A program made the translations under genes and the position numbers. Of a stretch of 20,729 bases of DNA, positions 7,351 through 13,809 are shown in pieces. The notes under the pieces are model-generated. The model was not told the DNA's origin, searched no databases, and worked only from the letters and a program-made list of their open reading frames with translations. Every line of letters starts with the position of its first letter. Positions within the stretch are counted from its first letter, which is position 1. The stretch comes from an uncultured Acidimicrobiales bacterium (GTDB lineage: Bacteria; Actinomycetota; Acidimicrobiia; Acidimicrobiales; UBA10347), in NCBI GenBank assembly GCA_937942965.1, contig CALDGN010000341.1:1-20729 (forward strand), in the 5' to 3' direction.

Positions 7351-9695
7351 GCGGCCCCTCCGGCAATAACCCATCCGACAGGGACGCGTCCAACCGGGAG
7401 CAGTGGGCCGAGCCAGGCGAGCAGGTTCCGCTGCATGCCTATGGCGAACCACCTCCGGACGAGTCGGAGTTGATGGATGCTGGCGCTCCCGCTCCAGGCT
7501 CGTCGCCCGCGAGCGGTCCGACACCCAGCGCACCCACACGGACCACTCACGCACAGACAGCCCTGCCGGAAAGCGCAGCCGGCGAGCCGCCGAGGCCGAC
7601 CGATGACGAGGTTCGTGCCGAACTCGCGCAGGACATCGCGGCACTTGCCGGACCCGATGCTTCACCGCGAGCCGAGCAGCTCGACGCCGTGCTCGCCGTC
7701 GCAGCTCATCGCCGCCGCACGCTGCTCGTCGCCCGCACCGGGTTCGGCAAGTCGGCGGTGTACTTCTCGACGACCCGCATGCTTCGGTCCCGAGGCTGGG
7801 GTCCGACCGTCGTCGTCTCGCCGCTCTTGGCCCTGATGCGCGACCAGGTCGCGGCCGCCGAACGGCTGGGGCTCAAGGCCGTCACGATCAACTCGTCGAA
7901 CCTCGGCGCGTGGGAAGAGATCGAGTCCGAGATCGCGGCGAACAATGTCGACCTGATGCTCATCGCGCCAGAACGGCTCGCCAACCCCGGCTTCCGCCGC
8001 CGGGTGTTCTCGAAGCTCCAGGAGACGCCGTTCATGCTCGTGTGCGACGAGGCGCACTGCATCAGCGACTGGGGCCACGACTTCCGACCCGATTATCGCC
8101 GACTGCGGCGCCTGCTCGATGAGTTGCCGCCGTGGACCCCGGTGCTCGCCACGACCGCGACGGCGAACCAGCGCGTCACCGACGATGTCGCCGCCCAGCT
8201 CGGCGAAGAGACCCTCGTGTTACGCACCACGCTCGACCGCGAGTCACTGCATCTCGGTGTCGTCGACCTGCCCGACGATGCCCATCGGCTGGCCTGGCTC
8301 GGCGGTCATCTCGACTCGCTGCCGGGGTCGGGGATCATCTACACGCTGACCGTCGCTCAGGCACATGAGACGGCGTCGTGGTTGGCGTCGCAAGGTCACG
8401 ACGTTGGCGCATACACCGGCCAAGTTGACCCCGAAGAACGGCTCGAACTTGAGTCCCGCTTGCGCGCCAACGACCTGAAAGCGCTCGTCGCGACCAGTGC
8501 GCTCGGCATGGGCTTCGACAAGGGCGACCTGGCGTTCTGTGTCCACCTGGGACTTCCGCCGACACCGGTCGCCTACTACCAGCAGATCGGTCGCGCCGGT
8601 CGCAACATCGACCGGGCCGAGATCATCGCGCTCCCCCGCCCCGTCGAAGACGCCCGGATCTGGTCGTGGTTCGAGTCGGTCGCCATGCCGAGCGAAGAGC
8701 TGTGCATGACGGCCCTCAACCAGCTCAACCCGCACGAACCGACCGGCATCGCTGACCTTGAGCGCTACGTCAACCTGGGCCGCTCCCGCCTGTCGACGCT
8801 GATGAACATTCTCGAAGTCGACGGCGCCGTCGAACGCGTCGGCTCGGGCTGGATTCGCTCGTCGTTCCCCTGGGCCTACAACCATCAGGTCGCCCAGACG
8901 CTCAAGGAACTGCGCCGCGACGAGGGCGAGCAGATGCGCACCTGGGCCGACCTCGACGCCTGCCGGCTCCGCTACTTGCGCGAGGCCCTCGACGATCCCG
9001 AGGCCACCGACTGCGGGCGCTGCGACCGCTGCACCGGCACGACGATCGTCGCCGAGCCCGACCCCGAACTCGTTGCCAAAGCTGCCGCCCACCTGCGTGG
9101 CGGCGATGTGATCGTCGAACCCCGCCGCCAGTGGCCGACCCGGCTCGATTCACCGAAGGGCAAGATCAAGCCCGACGCTCAAGCCCGACCTGGGCGAGCG
9201 CTCGCCCGCCTTGGCGATGGCGGCTGGCATCCAACCGTCGAGGCGCTGCTCACCCAGGCTCGCAATGGAGCGCCCGTGAACGTGTCCGAGGACATGATCC
9301 GCGGCTGCGCCGGGGTCCTCAAGCGATGGGGCTGGGACGAACGTCCGACGTGGATCTGCCCGATGCCGTCACGGCGCTCTGCCGCTCTCGTCGACGCCGT
9401 CGCTGAGGGTCTCGGCGCACTCGGCAAGCTGCCGGTTTACCGCTGCCTCGGCGAGGCCCCCGGATTCGACGGCGGCTTCCAGGCCGACCAGGCCAACAGC
9501 GCCCACCAGGTCCTCAACGTGTGGAACCGGTTCGTCATCGACACGGCCGCGCTTCCGCCCGACGACATCCGTCGCGGACCGGTGCTGCTTATCGACGACG
9601 AAGTCGACAGCCGCTGGACCCTCACCGTCGCCGCATTCCGCCTGCACGACGCCGGCCTCGGTCCTGTTCTGCCCTTCGTCCTGCGTACTCGCTAA
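7347..9695 (+). CDS. recQ: RecQ-type DNA helicase with C-terminal phosphoribosyltransferase-like domain
   Basis: 782 aa from the GTG at 7347 that overlaps the previous stop. Residues 1-85 are a Pro/Ser/Ala-rich, probably disordered extension. The RecQ core follows: motif 0 region PRAEQLDAV, Walker A with TGFGKS (131-136), DEAHCISDWGHDFRPDY (234-250), ATTATA (268-273) and the GRAGRN motif VI. The RecQ zinc site is Cys539, Cys556, Cys559 and Cys562. No HRDC domain follows. Instead residues about 655-782 end in VLLIDDEVDS (746-755), the PRPP-loop-like signature of ComF/PRTase folds. RecQ unwinds 3'-5' and acts in recombination repair; the PRTase-like domain may bind nucleotides or PRPP. Such fusions are known from other actinobacteria. 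Confidence 0.93.
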   Translation: MSGPSGNNPSDRDASNREQWAEPGEQVPLHAYGEPPPDESELMDAGAPAPGSSPASGPTPSAPTRTTHAQTALPESAAGEPPRPTDDEVRAELAQDIAALAGPDASPRAEQLDAVLAVAAHRRRTLLVARTGFGKSAVYFSTTRMLRSRGWGPTVVVSPLLALMRDQVAAAERLGLKAVTINSSNLGAWEEIESEIAANNVDLMLIAPERLANPGFRRRVFSKLQETPFMLVCDEAHCISDWGHDFRPDYRRLRRLLDELPPWTPVLATTATANQRVTDDVAAQLGEETLVLRTTLDRESLHLGVVDLPDDAHRLAWLGGHLDSLPGSGIIYTLTVAQAHETASWLASQGHDVGAYTGQVDPEERLELESRLRANDLKALVATSALGMGFDKGDLAFCVHLGLPPTPVAYYQQIGRAGRNIDRAEIIALPRPVEDARIWSWFESVAMPSEELCMTALNQLNPHEPTGIADLERYVNLGRSRLSTLMNILEVDGAVERVGSGWIRSSFPWAYNHQVAQTLKELRRDEGEQMRTWADLDACRLRYLREALDDPEATDCGRCDRCTGTTIVAEPDPELVAKAAAHLRGGDVIVEPRRQWPTRLDSPKGKIKPDAQARPGRALARLGDGGWHPTVEALLTQARNGAPVNVSEDMIRGCAGVLKRWGWDERPTWICPMPSRRSAALVDAVAEGLGALGKLPVYRCLGEAPGFDGGFQADQANSAHQVLNVWNRFVIDTAALPPDDIRRGPVLLIDDEVDSRWTLTVAAFRLHDAGLGPVLPFVLRTR

Positions 9696-9719
9696 CGGTC
9701 AGGGAGCGACGCCGATGTT

Positions 9720-9747
9720 GACGAACGGTGCCTGGCACCCGTTCGTC
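9720..9747. repeat. Near-perfect palindrome, possible terminator or protein-binding site
   Basis: GACGAACGG (9720-9728) pairs with CCGTTCGTC (9739-9747), and inner TGCC (9729-9732) with GGCA (9734-9737), leaving one bulged C and a tiny centre. It lies 24 nt after the RecQ stop and 38 nt before the flavodoxin start. No T-tract follows, so it is not a classic intrinsic terminator. It could act as a factor-independent pause/stop in a high-GC genome, as an mRNA 3'-end stabiliser, or as an operator for the next gene. Confidence 0.5.
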
Positions 9748-9771
9748 CTCACACCAGCGAGCTCGTGGCGA

Positions 9772-9777
9772 TAACGT
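9772..9777 (+). promoter_or_regulatory. Leaderless -10 element TAACGT before the flavodoxin gene
   Basis: TAACGT ends 7 nt before the GTG at 9785, so transcription would start at the start codon. This decides the start: the upstream in-frame ATG at 9728 would sit inside the palindrome and add residues foreign to flavodoxins. Confidence 0.55.
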
Positions 9778-9784
9778 GTGCGCC

Positions 9785-10216
9785 GTGAAGGTTCTCGTGA
9801 CGTACCGCAGTCGCACCGGCAACACCGAAGCCGCCGCTGAATACATCGGCGGCGAGTTCGCCGCTCGTGGCCACGACGTGCTCGTGCGCCCATTCGATGG
9901 GCTCGACTTCGCCGAAGTGTCCGCTGCTGACCTGGTCTGCGTTGGCACTTGGGTCGACGGGCTGATCCTGTTCGGTCACCGCCCCGGCGACACCGGCAAG
10001 CTGCGCGAGATTCCAATGCTGTGGAACAAGCCGACGGCTGCGTTCATGACCTACGCATTCCACCCCGGCAACTGCATCGACGAGTTCGCCGACTGGCTCG
10101 AGTCCGAACTCGGCGCCAACATCATTGCCGGCGAAGCCATGCGAGCGAAGCACCTCGAGAAGCTCGCTCCCGGGTTCGTCGACGACGTGCTCAAGCGCGT
10201 CAAGGTCAGCGCCTGA
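9785..10216 (+). CDS. Flavodoxin-like protein
   Basis: 143 aa. The first strand KVLVTYRS is followed by RTGNT (residues 10-14), the phosphate-binding loop of flavodoxins that grips FMN, then an alpha helix AAEYIGGEFAARGHDV and the second strand. VCVGTWVDGLILFG (about 50-63) is the second FMN-contact region. Cys88 and His85 lie in AFHPGNCIDEF. Length fits short-chain flavodoxins or flavodoxin-family oxidoreductases. The protein has no signal and is likely a cytosolic electron carrier or quinone/azo reductase relative. GTG at 9785 is chosen for its -10 element and because it starts directly on the first beta strand. A lipoprotein gene begins 2 nt after the stop. Confidence 0.82.
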   Translation: MKVLVTYRSRTGNTEAAAEYIGGEFAARGHDVLVRPFDGLDFAEVSAADLVCVGTWVDGLILFGHRPGDTGKLREIPMLWNKPTAAFMTYAFHPGNCIDEFADWLESELGANIIAGEAMRAKHLEKLAPGFVDDVLKRVKVSA

Positions 10217-10218
10217 GG

Positions 10219-11121
10219 TTGCGGCCGGCAGTCACCGCTGTCGTCACGTTCCTGGCCGTCGCACTTCTCGCGAGTGCATGCGGCGGCGAAGACGAGTCCC
10301 CGTTTCCTCCGTTCGCGGCCACGTCGCCGATCGAAGAGCTTCTTGGCGCTCCGATCGACCCCGTCGAAGCCGCCGCTTGGGACGAGGCCCTGATTCAGAT
10401 CTCGATCACCAACTGCATGGCCGACGCTGGCCATGCGTACCAGCCCGACCCGACCTTGCTCGCCTTTCAGCCCGAGGGAATGGTGCCGGGGGCGGCACCG
10501 CCCGGCCCTGAGGTCGCTGACATCGATGACGCTCGCTCGATGCTGTCCTGGATGACGTCGGAGTACGAGATTGCGTTGCTGCCCGAAGAAGATCAGTCAT
10601 CAGCTCGGGCCGCCTTCGACCCGAACTTCGACGCGACGCGCACCGATGCCGAGCGCGACACGTATTGGCAAGACTTGACGGGTGGGCCGACCGGTCCTGG
10701 GTGTCTGCAGAACTCCGAGTCTGCGCCGCTTGCGGATCCGAATCGCGATGGCGGCTTGATTGCGCAGTTCAACCAAGCTGCCGAGACGGCCTACGCAGCA
10801 GACCCCGACGTGATCGCTGGCGCCGAAGCCTGGCGCACCTGCATGACTGATGCTGGCTACGACTACTCGTCACCCGCCGACGCGGAGCGCCAGTTGCGGG
10901 GCCAAGCGGCAGGCACGAGCCGCCTGACCGATGAAGAAGTTGCTGCTGGCGACGCCGGCAGTGTCGTCGTCCAGGCTCGCATCGTCGACGAACTGACCGA
11001 GATCGCCGCCCTCGAAGCCGAAGTCGCAGCGACATCACAGGGCTGCGCCACAGAGTGGCTGGTTGCCAGGGCAGCGGTACGAGCGGCCGTCGCCGACGAC
11101 TTCGTCGAACGCTTCGGCTGA
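10219..11121 (+). CDS. Lipoprotein with two CM-x-DAG-xx-Y motifs, unknown function
   Basis: 300 aa from TTG at 10219. A short hydrophobic signal ends in LLASAC, so Cys21 is the probable lipidated residue, followed by GGEDE as in many actinobacterial lipoproteins. The mature part has two related motifs, NCMADAGHAY (Cys66) and TCMTDAGYDY (Cys208), each followed by a later Gly-Cys (Cys162 in PGCLQ and Cys276 in QGCATEW). This suggests two half-domains each closed by a disulfide (inference). The motif type is common in secreted actinobacterial proteins of unknown role. The TTG start is the only plausible start that keeps the signal peptide; CTG at 10213 is an alternative. It lies 2 nt after the flavodoxin stop, so it is probably co-transcribed. 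Confidence 0.75.
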   Translation: MRPAVTAVVTFLAVALLASACGGEDESPFPPFAATSPIEELLGAPIDPVEAAAWDEALIQISITNCMADAGHAYQPDPTLLAFQPEGMVPGAAPPGPEVADIDDARSMLSWMTSEYEIALLPEEDQSSARAAFDPNFDATRTDAERDTYWQDLTGGPTGPGCLQNSESAPLADPNRDGGLIAQFNQAAETAYAADPDVIAGAEAWRTCMTDAGYDYSSPADAERQLRGQAAGTSRLTDEEVAAGDAGSVVVQARIVDELTEIAALEAEVAATSQGCATEWLVARAAVRAAVADDFVERFG

Positions 11122-11129
11122 GCCACAGG

Positions 11130-11246
11130 ATGCCGATTGAAGCGCCCGATAGCTGGGGAGATTTCGCACTCGAAAGCGACATGCAAGGCCGCGAGCTTGC
11201 GCAACGCCTCGATGCCGAAGATGCCGCCGATGGCCGGGACTGGTGA
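11130..11246 (+). CDS. Possible 38-aa acidic peptide
   Basis: A short frame starts with ATG 8 nt after the lipoprotein stop and ends in TGA at 11244-11246. The product is acidic (many Asp and Glu, one Met-Gln-Gly-Arg stretch) and ends GRDW. About 62% of its third codon positions are G or C, less than in neighbouring genes, which argues against a long-conserved gene. The CACAGG before the ATG is too close to serve as a good ribosome binding site. It may be a real small protein read by reinitiation, or a chance frame. Confidence 0.22.
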   Translation: MPIEAPDSWGDFALESDMQGRELAQRLDAEDAADGRDW

Positions 11247-11264
11247 CGGCGCCGAGCAGGCTTC

Positions 11265-11286
11265 GCCACCGCTGACCTAGCGGCGG
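11265..11286. terminator. Weak bidirectional hairpin between convergent genes
   Basis: GCC-A-CCGCT (11265-11273) can pair with AGCGG-C-GGC (11279-11287) across a GACCT loop, giving 8 bp with one mismatch. It overlaps the stop codon of the FGE-like gene. No T-tract follows on either strand. The position between convergent transcripts is what makes a terminator plausible. Confidence 0.25.
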
Positions 11287-11921
11287 CGCACGACTCGGAA
11301 GCCAAGGTCGGCGGCAGAAAGATCGGCCAGCACCGCAGCTCGGGCGGTGACCCGCTCGCTACCGCCACGGGCCACACGGTGGGTGCCAGCGGTTGGGCCG
11401 GTTGGATTCACCCGTTGCTCATCGCGGAAGAAGTCTGGCGAGTACCAGTCATCGCACCACTGCCACAGCTCCCCCACGACCGCGTTCCCAACGAACAAGG
11501 CCTCGTTCGCTGCGGTCCAGGCCCACTCCGCCTCGGTCGGGAGCCGCACGCCCGCCCATCGACAGAACTCGAACACGTCGAGCCACGACACATGCACCAC
11601 CGGAGCGTCGGGAGTGCCTTGACCAGCCGCCCACCAGTCCAGCGCTCCGATCGGATCGCCAGGCTCGACGCACCGTCGGAAGCTGCTTCGCTCGACCTCG
11701 GCGATCGAGCGGTAGCCAGTCGCCTCGACGAACGCGGTCCACTGCGCGACGGTCACGGGCTTGGCGGAGACGGCCATGGAGCCAACGGTCACGGTGCGGC
11801 TGGGGCGTTCGTCGTCAGGCGCATCGTCGGCATCGCTGCCCATAACGACACGTCCCATCGGGAGCTCGAGCCAATCGAACTCTGCTCCACCCTCGACCGG
11901 CGGTCCGACCCTAGGTCCCAA
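11277..11921 (-). CDS. Formylglycine-generating-enzyme-like (SUMF1/FGE-sulfatase) domain protein, shortened and without active-site cysteines
   Basis: 214 aa. The opening FDWLELPMGRVVMGSD, the AVSAKPVTVAQWTAFVEATGY helix, VVHVSWLDVFEFCRWAGVRLPTEAEW, ELWQWCDDWYSP and the final ARGGS...DLGFRVVR are the C-type-lectin-fold FGE/EgtB/PvdO signature in order. Two things are odd. LPTEAEW runs into the ELWQW strand after only about 15 residues, so the usual central block with YPWGD and GLYDMAGN-type motifs is missing. The segment after ARGGS has no cysteine, whereas true FGE uses two there to bind copper. It is therefore unlikely to make formylglycine and may be a binding or structural relative. TTG at 11919-11921 is chosen because the ATG at 11858 would cut off FDWLELP. 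It overlaps the toxin gene end by 11 nt. Confidence 0.8.
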   Translation of the reverse strand: MGPRVGPPVEGGAEFDWLELPMGRVVMGSDADDAPDDERPSRTVTVGSMAVSAKPVTVAQWTAFVEATGYRSIAEVERSSFRRCVEPGDPIGALDWWAAGQGTPDAPVVHVSWLDVFEFCRWAGVRLPTEAEWAWTAANEALFVGNAVVGELWQWCDDWYSPDFFRDEQRVNPTGPTAGTHRVARGGSERVTARAAVLADLSAADLGFRVVRRR

Positions 11922-12312
11922 CGACGGCCAGCCCCATCGACCGGGCTGCGTTCGCCTGGCGCACGTCGAAGGTCAAAAAGGTGGTCCGAGCTCCAGCCCG
12001 AAGGGCACAGGCGATATGGATTGAATCGAGCGAACGGCAACCCGTCTGCTCAGCTATCCGAGACGCGTCGTTACACGTGGTCGCGTCGACGGCGATCAAC
12101 GCAAATGCGTCAAGGTCGTGCAGAAATTGTCGCTTCGCATGTGTAGCGTCAGGCTCATCGAGCAGCCGAGCTAGGTTGCGGCGTACCTCGACCTCGGTGA
12201 TACGGGATGTTGCCAAGACAGGGTCGCTACCAAGCAGCACATCGGCAGCAGCCGAGTCGTGCTCAGCGACGTAGCGCTTCACGAGCGCAGACGAGGCGGC
12301 GTAGAGCGCCAT
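11911..12312 (-). CDS. PIN-domain toxin (VapC-type) with altered first catalytic residue
   Basis: 133 aa, normal length for PIN ribonuclease toxins. The N-terminus reads ALYAASSALVK where the family has a Y-x-D-SSALVK motif: the metal-binding Asp expected at residue 6 is Ala (codon GCC, one base from GAC). The other acidic positions remain: Glu40/Glu42 in ITEVEV, Asp96 in SLDSIHIA and Asp116 in TFDVRQ. Active VapC toxins cleave RNA with a Mg-binding acidic quartet, so this copy may be weak or inactive, or a sequence error could be involved. ATG at 12310-12312 lies 3 nt after the antitoxin stop, the usual operon layout. Confidence 0.87.
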   Translation of the reverse strand: MALYAASSALVKRYVAEHDSAAADVLLGSDPVLATSRITEVEVRRNLARLLDEPDATHAKRQFLHDLDAFALIAVDATTCNDASRIAEQTGCRSLDSIHIACALRAGARTTFLTFDVRQANAARSMGLAVVGT

Positions 12313-12315
12313 CCG

Positions 12316-12573
12316 TCAGGAACCCCTGTCATCATCAAGTACGGCGAGCACCGATTCCTGGGCCTCGAAGCGGGTGGCCGCATCGAGCGAAGTGCGGCGA
12401 GGAGCCTCGATCCAACCTTCAGCGATACCCCGTTCGAGCGAAGCTCCTTCGTCGAACGCAACCAGCCGAGCGACCGGCGTGCCCCGATCCGTGACCACGA
12501 TTGACTCGCCTGCCGCTGCCTTCGCGAGGTACTCCGACAGTTTTGCCTTCAGATCTCGAACGCCAACTTCCAT
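12316..12573 (-). CDS. Phd/YefM-family antitoxin
   Basis: 85 aa. MEVGVRDLKAKLSEYLAKAAAGESIVVTDRGTPVARLV is the typical Phd/YefM N-terminal DNA-binding domain (residues 1-40). The rest is a toxin-binding tail with ERGIAEGWIEAPRR and an acidic end. Such antitoxins bind and neutralise the PIN toxin and repress their own operon, alone or with the toxin. ATG at 12571-12573 has a TACGGT -10-like hexamer 6 nt upstream and lies inside an inverted repeat, consistent with autoregulation. Confidence 0.92.
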   Translation of the reverse strand: MEVGVRDLKAKLSEYLAKAAAGESIVVTDRGTPVARLVAFDEGASLERGIAEGWIEAPRRTSLDAATRFEAQESVLAVLDDDRGS

Positions 12574-12604
12574 GTAGTCACCGTACAGGCAGCCTGTGAC
12601 TACA
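12573..12604. promoter_or_regulatory. Palindromic operator overlapping antitoxin promoter and start
   Basis: TGTAGTCAC (12573-12581) is perfectly inverted as GTGACTACA (12596-12604), and inner ACAGGC (12585-12590) with GCCTGT (12592-12597). The minus-strand -10-like TACGGT (12580-12585) lies in the left arm and the arm reaches the antitoxin ATG. A repressor bound here would block the promoter, as expected for toxin-antitoxin autoregulation. Confidence 0.7.
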
Positions 12605-12630
12605 TCAAGGAGCTGGCGAAGCGGCGAGCA

Positions 12631-13809
12631 TCACGCCAATTGCTGGAGGCGCTCGACTGCGGCGTCGAGGACGTGATCTTGTTTGCAGAAGGCGAAGCGC
12701 ACCAGGTGCCGACCTTCGTCTTTGTTCGTGTAGAAGACCGACGACGGAATCGCCACGACGCCGACGCGCTCGGGCAAGGCCAGGCAGAAGTCTCGACAGT
12801 CGTCGCCGCCTACCGATCGAATGTCCACCGTTGTGAAGTACGTGCCCTGGGGGCTGAACACGTCGAAACCAGCCGACTCGAGCACGGCGTTCAGCCGGTC
12901 TCGTTTGGCTTGCAGCTCCGCAGCGAAACCTTCGAAGAAGTCATCGCCGAGCCGGAGCCCGGTCGCGATCGCCGGCTGGAACGGCGCCGCGTTCACGAAC
13001 GTCAGGAACTGCTTTACCGATCGGATCGCTCCAATCAGGTCCGGCCGCGCACAGGCCCAGCCGACTTTCCATCCGGTGAACGAGAACGATTTTCCGCCGC
13101 TGCTGATCGTGACGGTGCGGTCGGCCATACCGGGCAGCGTCGCGATCGGAATGTGCTGGTTGCCGTCGAACGTCAGGTGCTCGTAGACCTCGTCGCTGAT
13201 CACGAGCAGGTCTCGGTCGAGCGCAAGTTCGGCGATCTGCATGAGCTCGGTTCGGGTGAAGACCTTGCCCGTCGGGTTGTGGGGCGTGTTGAGCAGGATC
13301 GCTCGCGTCTTGTCGGTGACAGCGCCTCGCAGCTCATCGAGATCGAACTGCCACGCATCGCCATCGGCATCGCTCGCCGGAGGACGCAGGGTCACGACCT
13401 TGCGCACGCCACCGGCGAGAGCGATTCCCGCGGCGTAGCTGTCGTAGTACGGCTCGAACATGACGACCTCGTCGCCCGGCCGAATGAATGCCATCAGCGA
13501 TGCGGCCAGCGCCTCGGTCGCACCGGCAGTGACGAGCACCTCGGACGCCGGATCGAACTCAAGCCCCCAAAACCGTTGCTGATGTTCGGCAACGGCCTCT
13601 CGTAGAACCGCCTCGCCGGGCAACGGCGGGTACTGATTTACGCCGCCAGCAAGTGCGGCAGCGGCAGCGTCGAGTACCTCTTGAGGACCATCGGTGTCCG
13701 GGAAACCCTGACCGAGGTTGATCGAGTTGGTGGCGACGGCAAGCGCGGACATCTCGGCGAAGATCGTTTCGCCGAACTCAGCGAGCCCGGGATGACCGCT
13801 GAAGCTCAT
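12631..13809 (-). CDS. Class I/II PLP-dependent aminotransferase (DapC / kynurenine aminotransferase-like)
   Basis: 392 aa. Fold type I aminotransferase signatures are intact: NLGQGFPDTDGP (31-42), VTAGATEAL (93-101), TPHNPTG (175-181), SDEVYEHLTF (205-214) with the PLP-contacting Asp206, and SSGGKSFSFTGWKVGW (236-251) with Lys240 as the Schiff-base lysine. LVRFAFCK near the C-terminus carries the carboxylate-binding Arg. The closest kinds known to me are the actinobacterial N-succinyldiaminopimelate aminotransferase DapC and kynurenine/methionine aminotransferases; sequence alone does not choose among them. Its ATG overlaps the stop of the acyltransferase upstream as ATGA, so the two are co-translated. 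Cytosolic. Confidence 0.92.
   Translation of the reverse strand: MSFSGHPGLAEFGETIFAEMSALAVATNSINLGQGFPDTDGPQEVLDAAAAALAGGVNQYPPLPGEAVLREAVAEHQQRFWGLEFDPASEVLVTAGATEALAASLMAFIRPGDEVVMFEPYYDSYAAGIALAGGVRKVVTLRPPASDADGDAWQFDLDELRGAVTDKTRAILLNTPHNPTGKVFTRTELMQIAELALDRDLLVISDEVYEHLTFDGNQHIPIATLPGMADRTVTISSGGKSFSFTGWKVGWACARPDLIGAIRSVKQFLTFVNAAPFQPAIATGLRLGDDFFEGFAAELQAKRDRLNAVLESAGFDVFSPQGTYFTTVDIRSVGGDDCRDFCLALPERVGVVAIPSSVFYTNKDEGRHLVRFAFCKQDHVLDAAVERLQQLA

Noticed and set aside
4780..7665. A 961-codon open frame on the minus strand opposite the helicase genes
   Set aside because: It mirrors the GC-skewed codons of the real helicase, has no recognisable domain and low-complexity content, and the plus strand carries complete helicase motifs.
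11277..11921. Possible diversity-generating retroelement target (C-type-lectin fold)
   Set aside because: No reverse transcriptase, template repeat or adenine-biased variable segment is in the window.
12640..13605. A long plus-strand frame opposite the aminotransferase
   Set aside because: It is the antisense shadow of a gene with full PLP-enzyme motifs; its own product is featureless.
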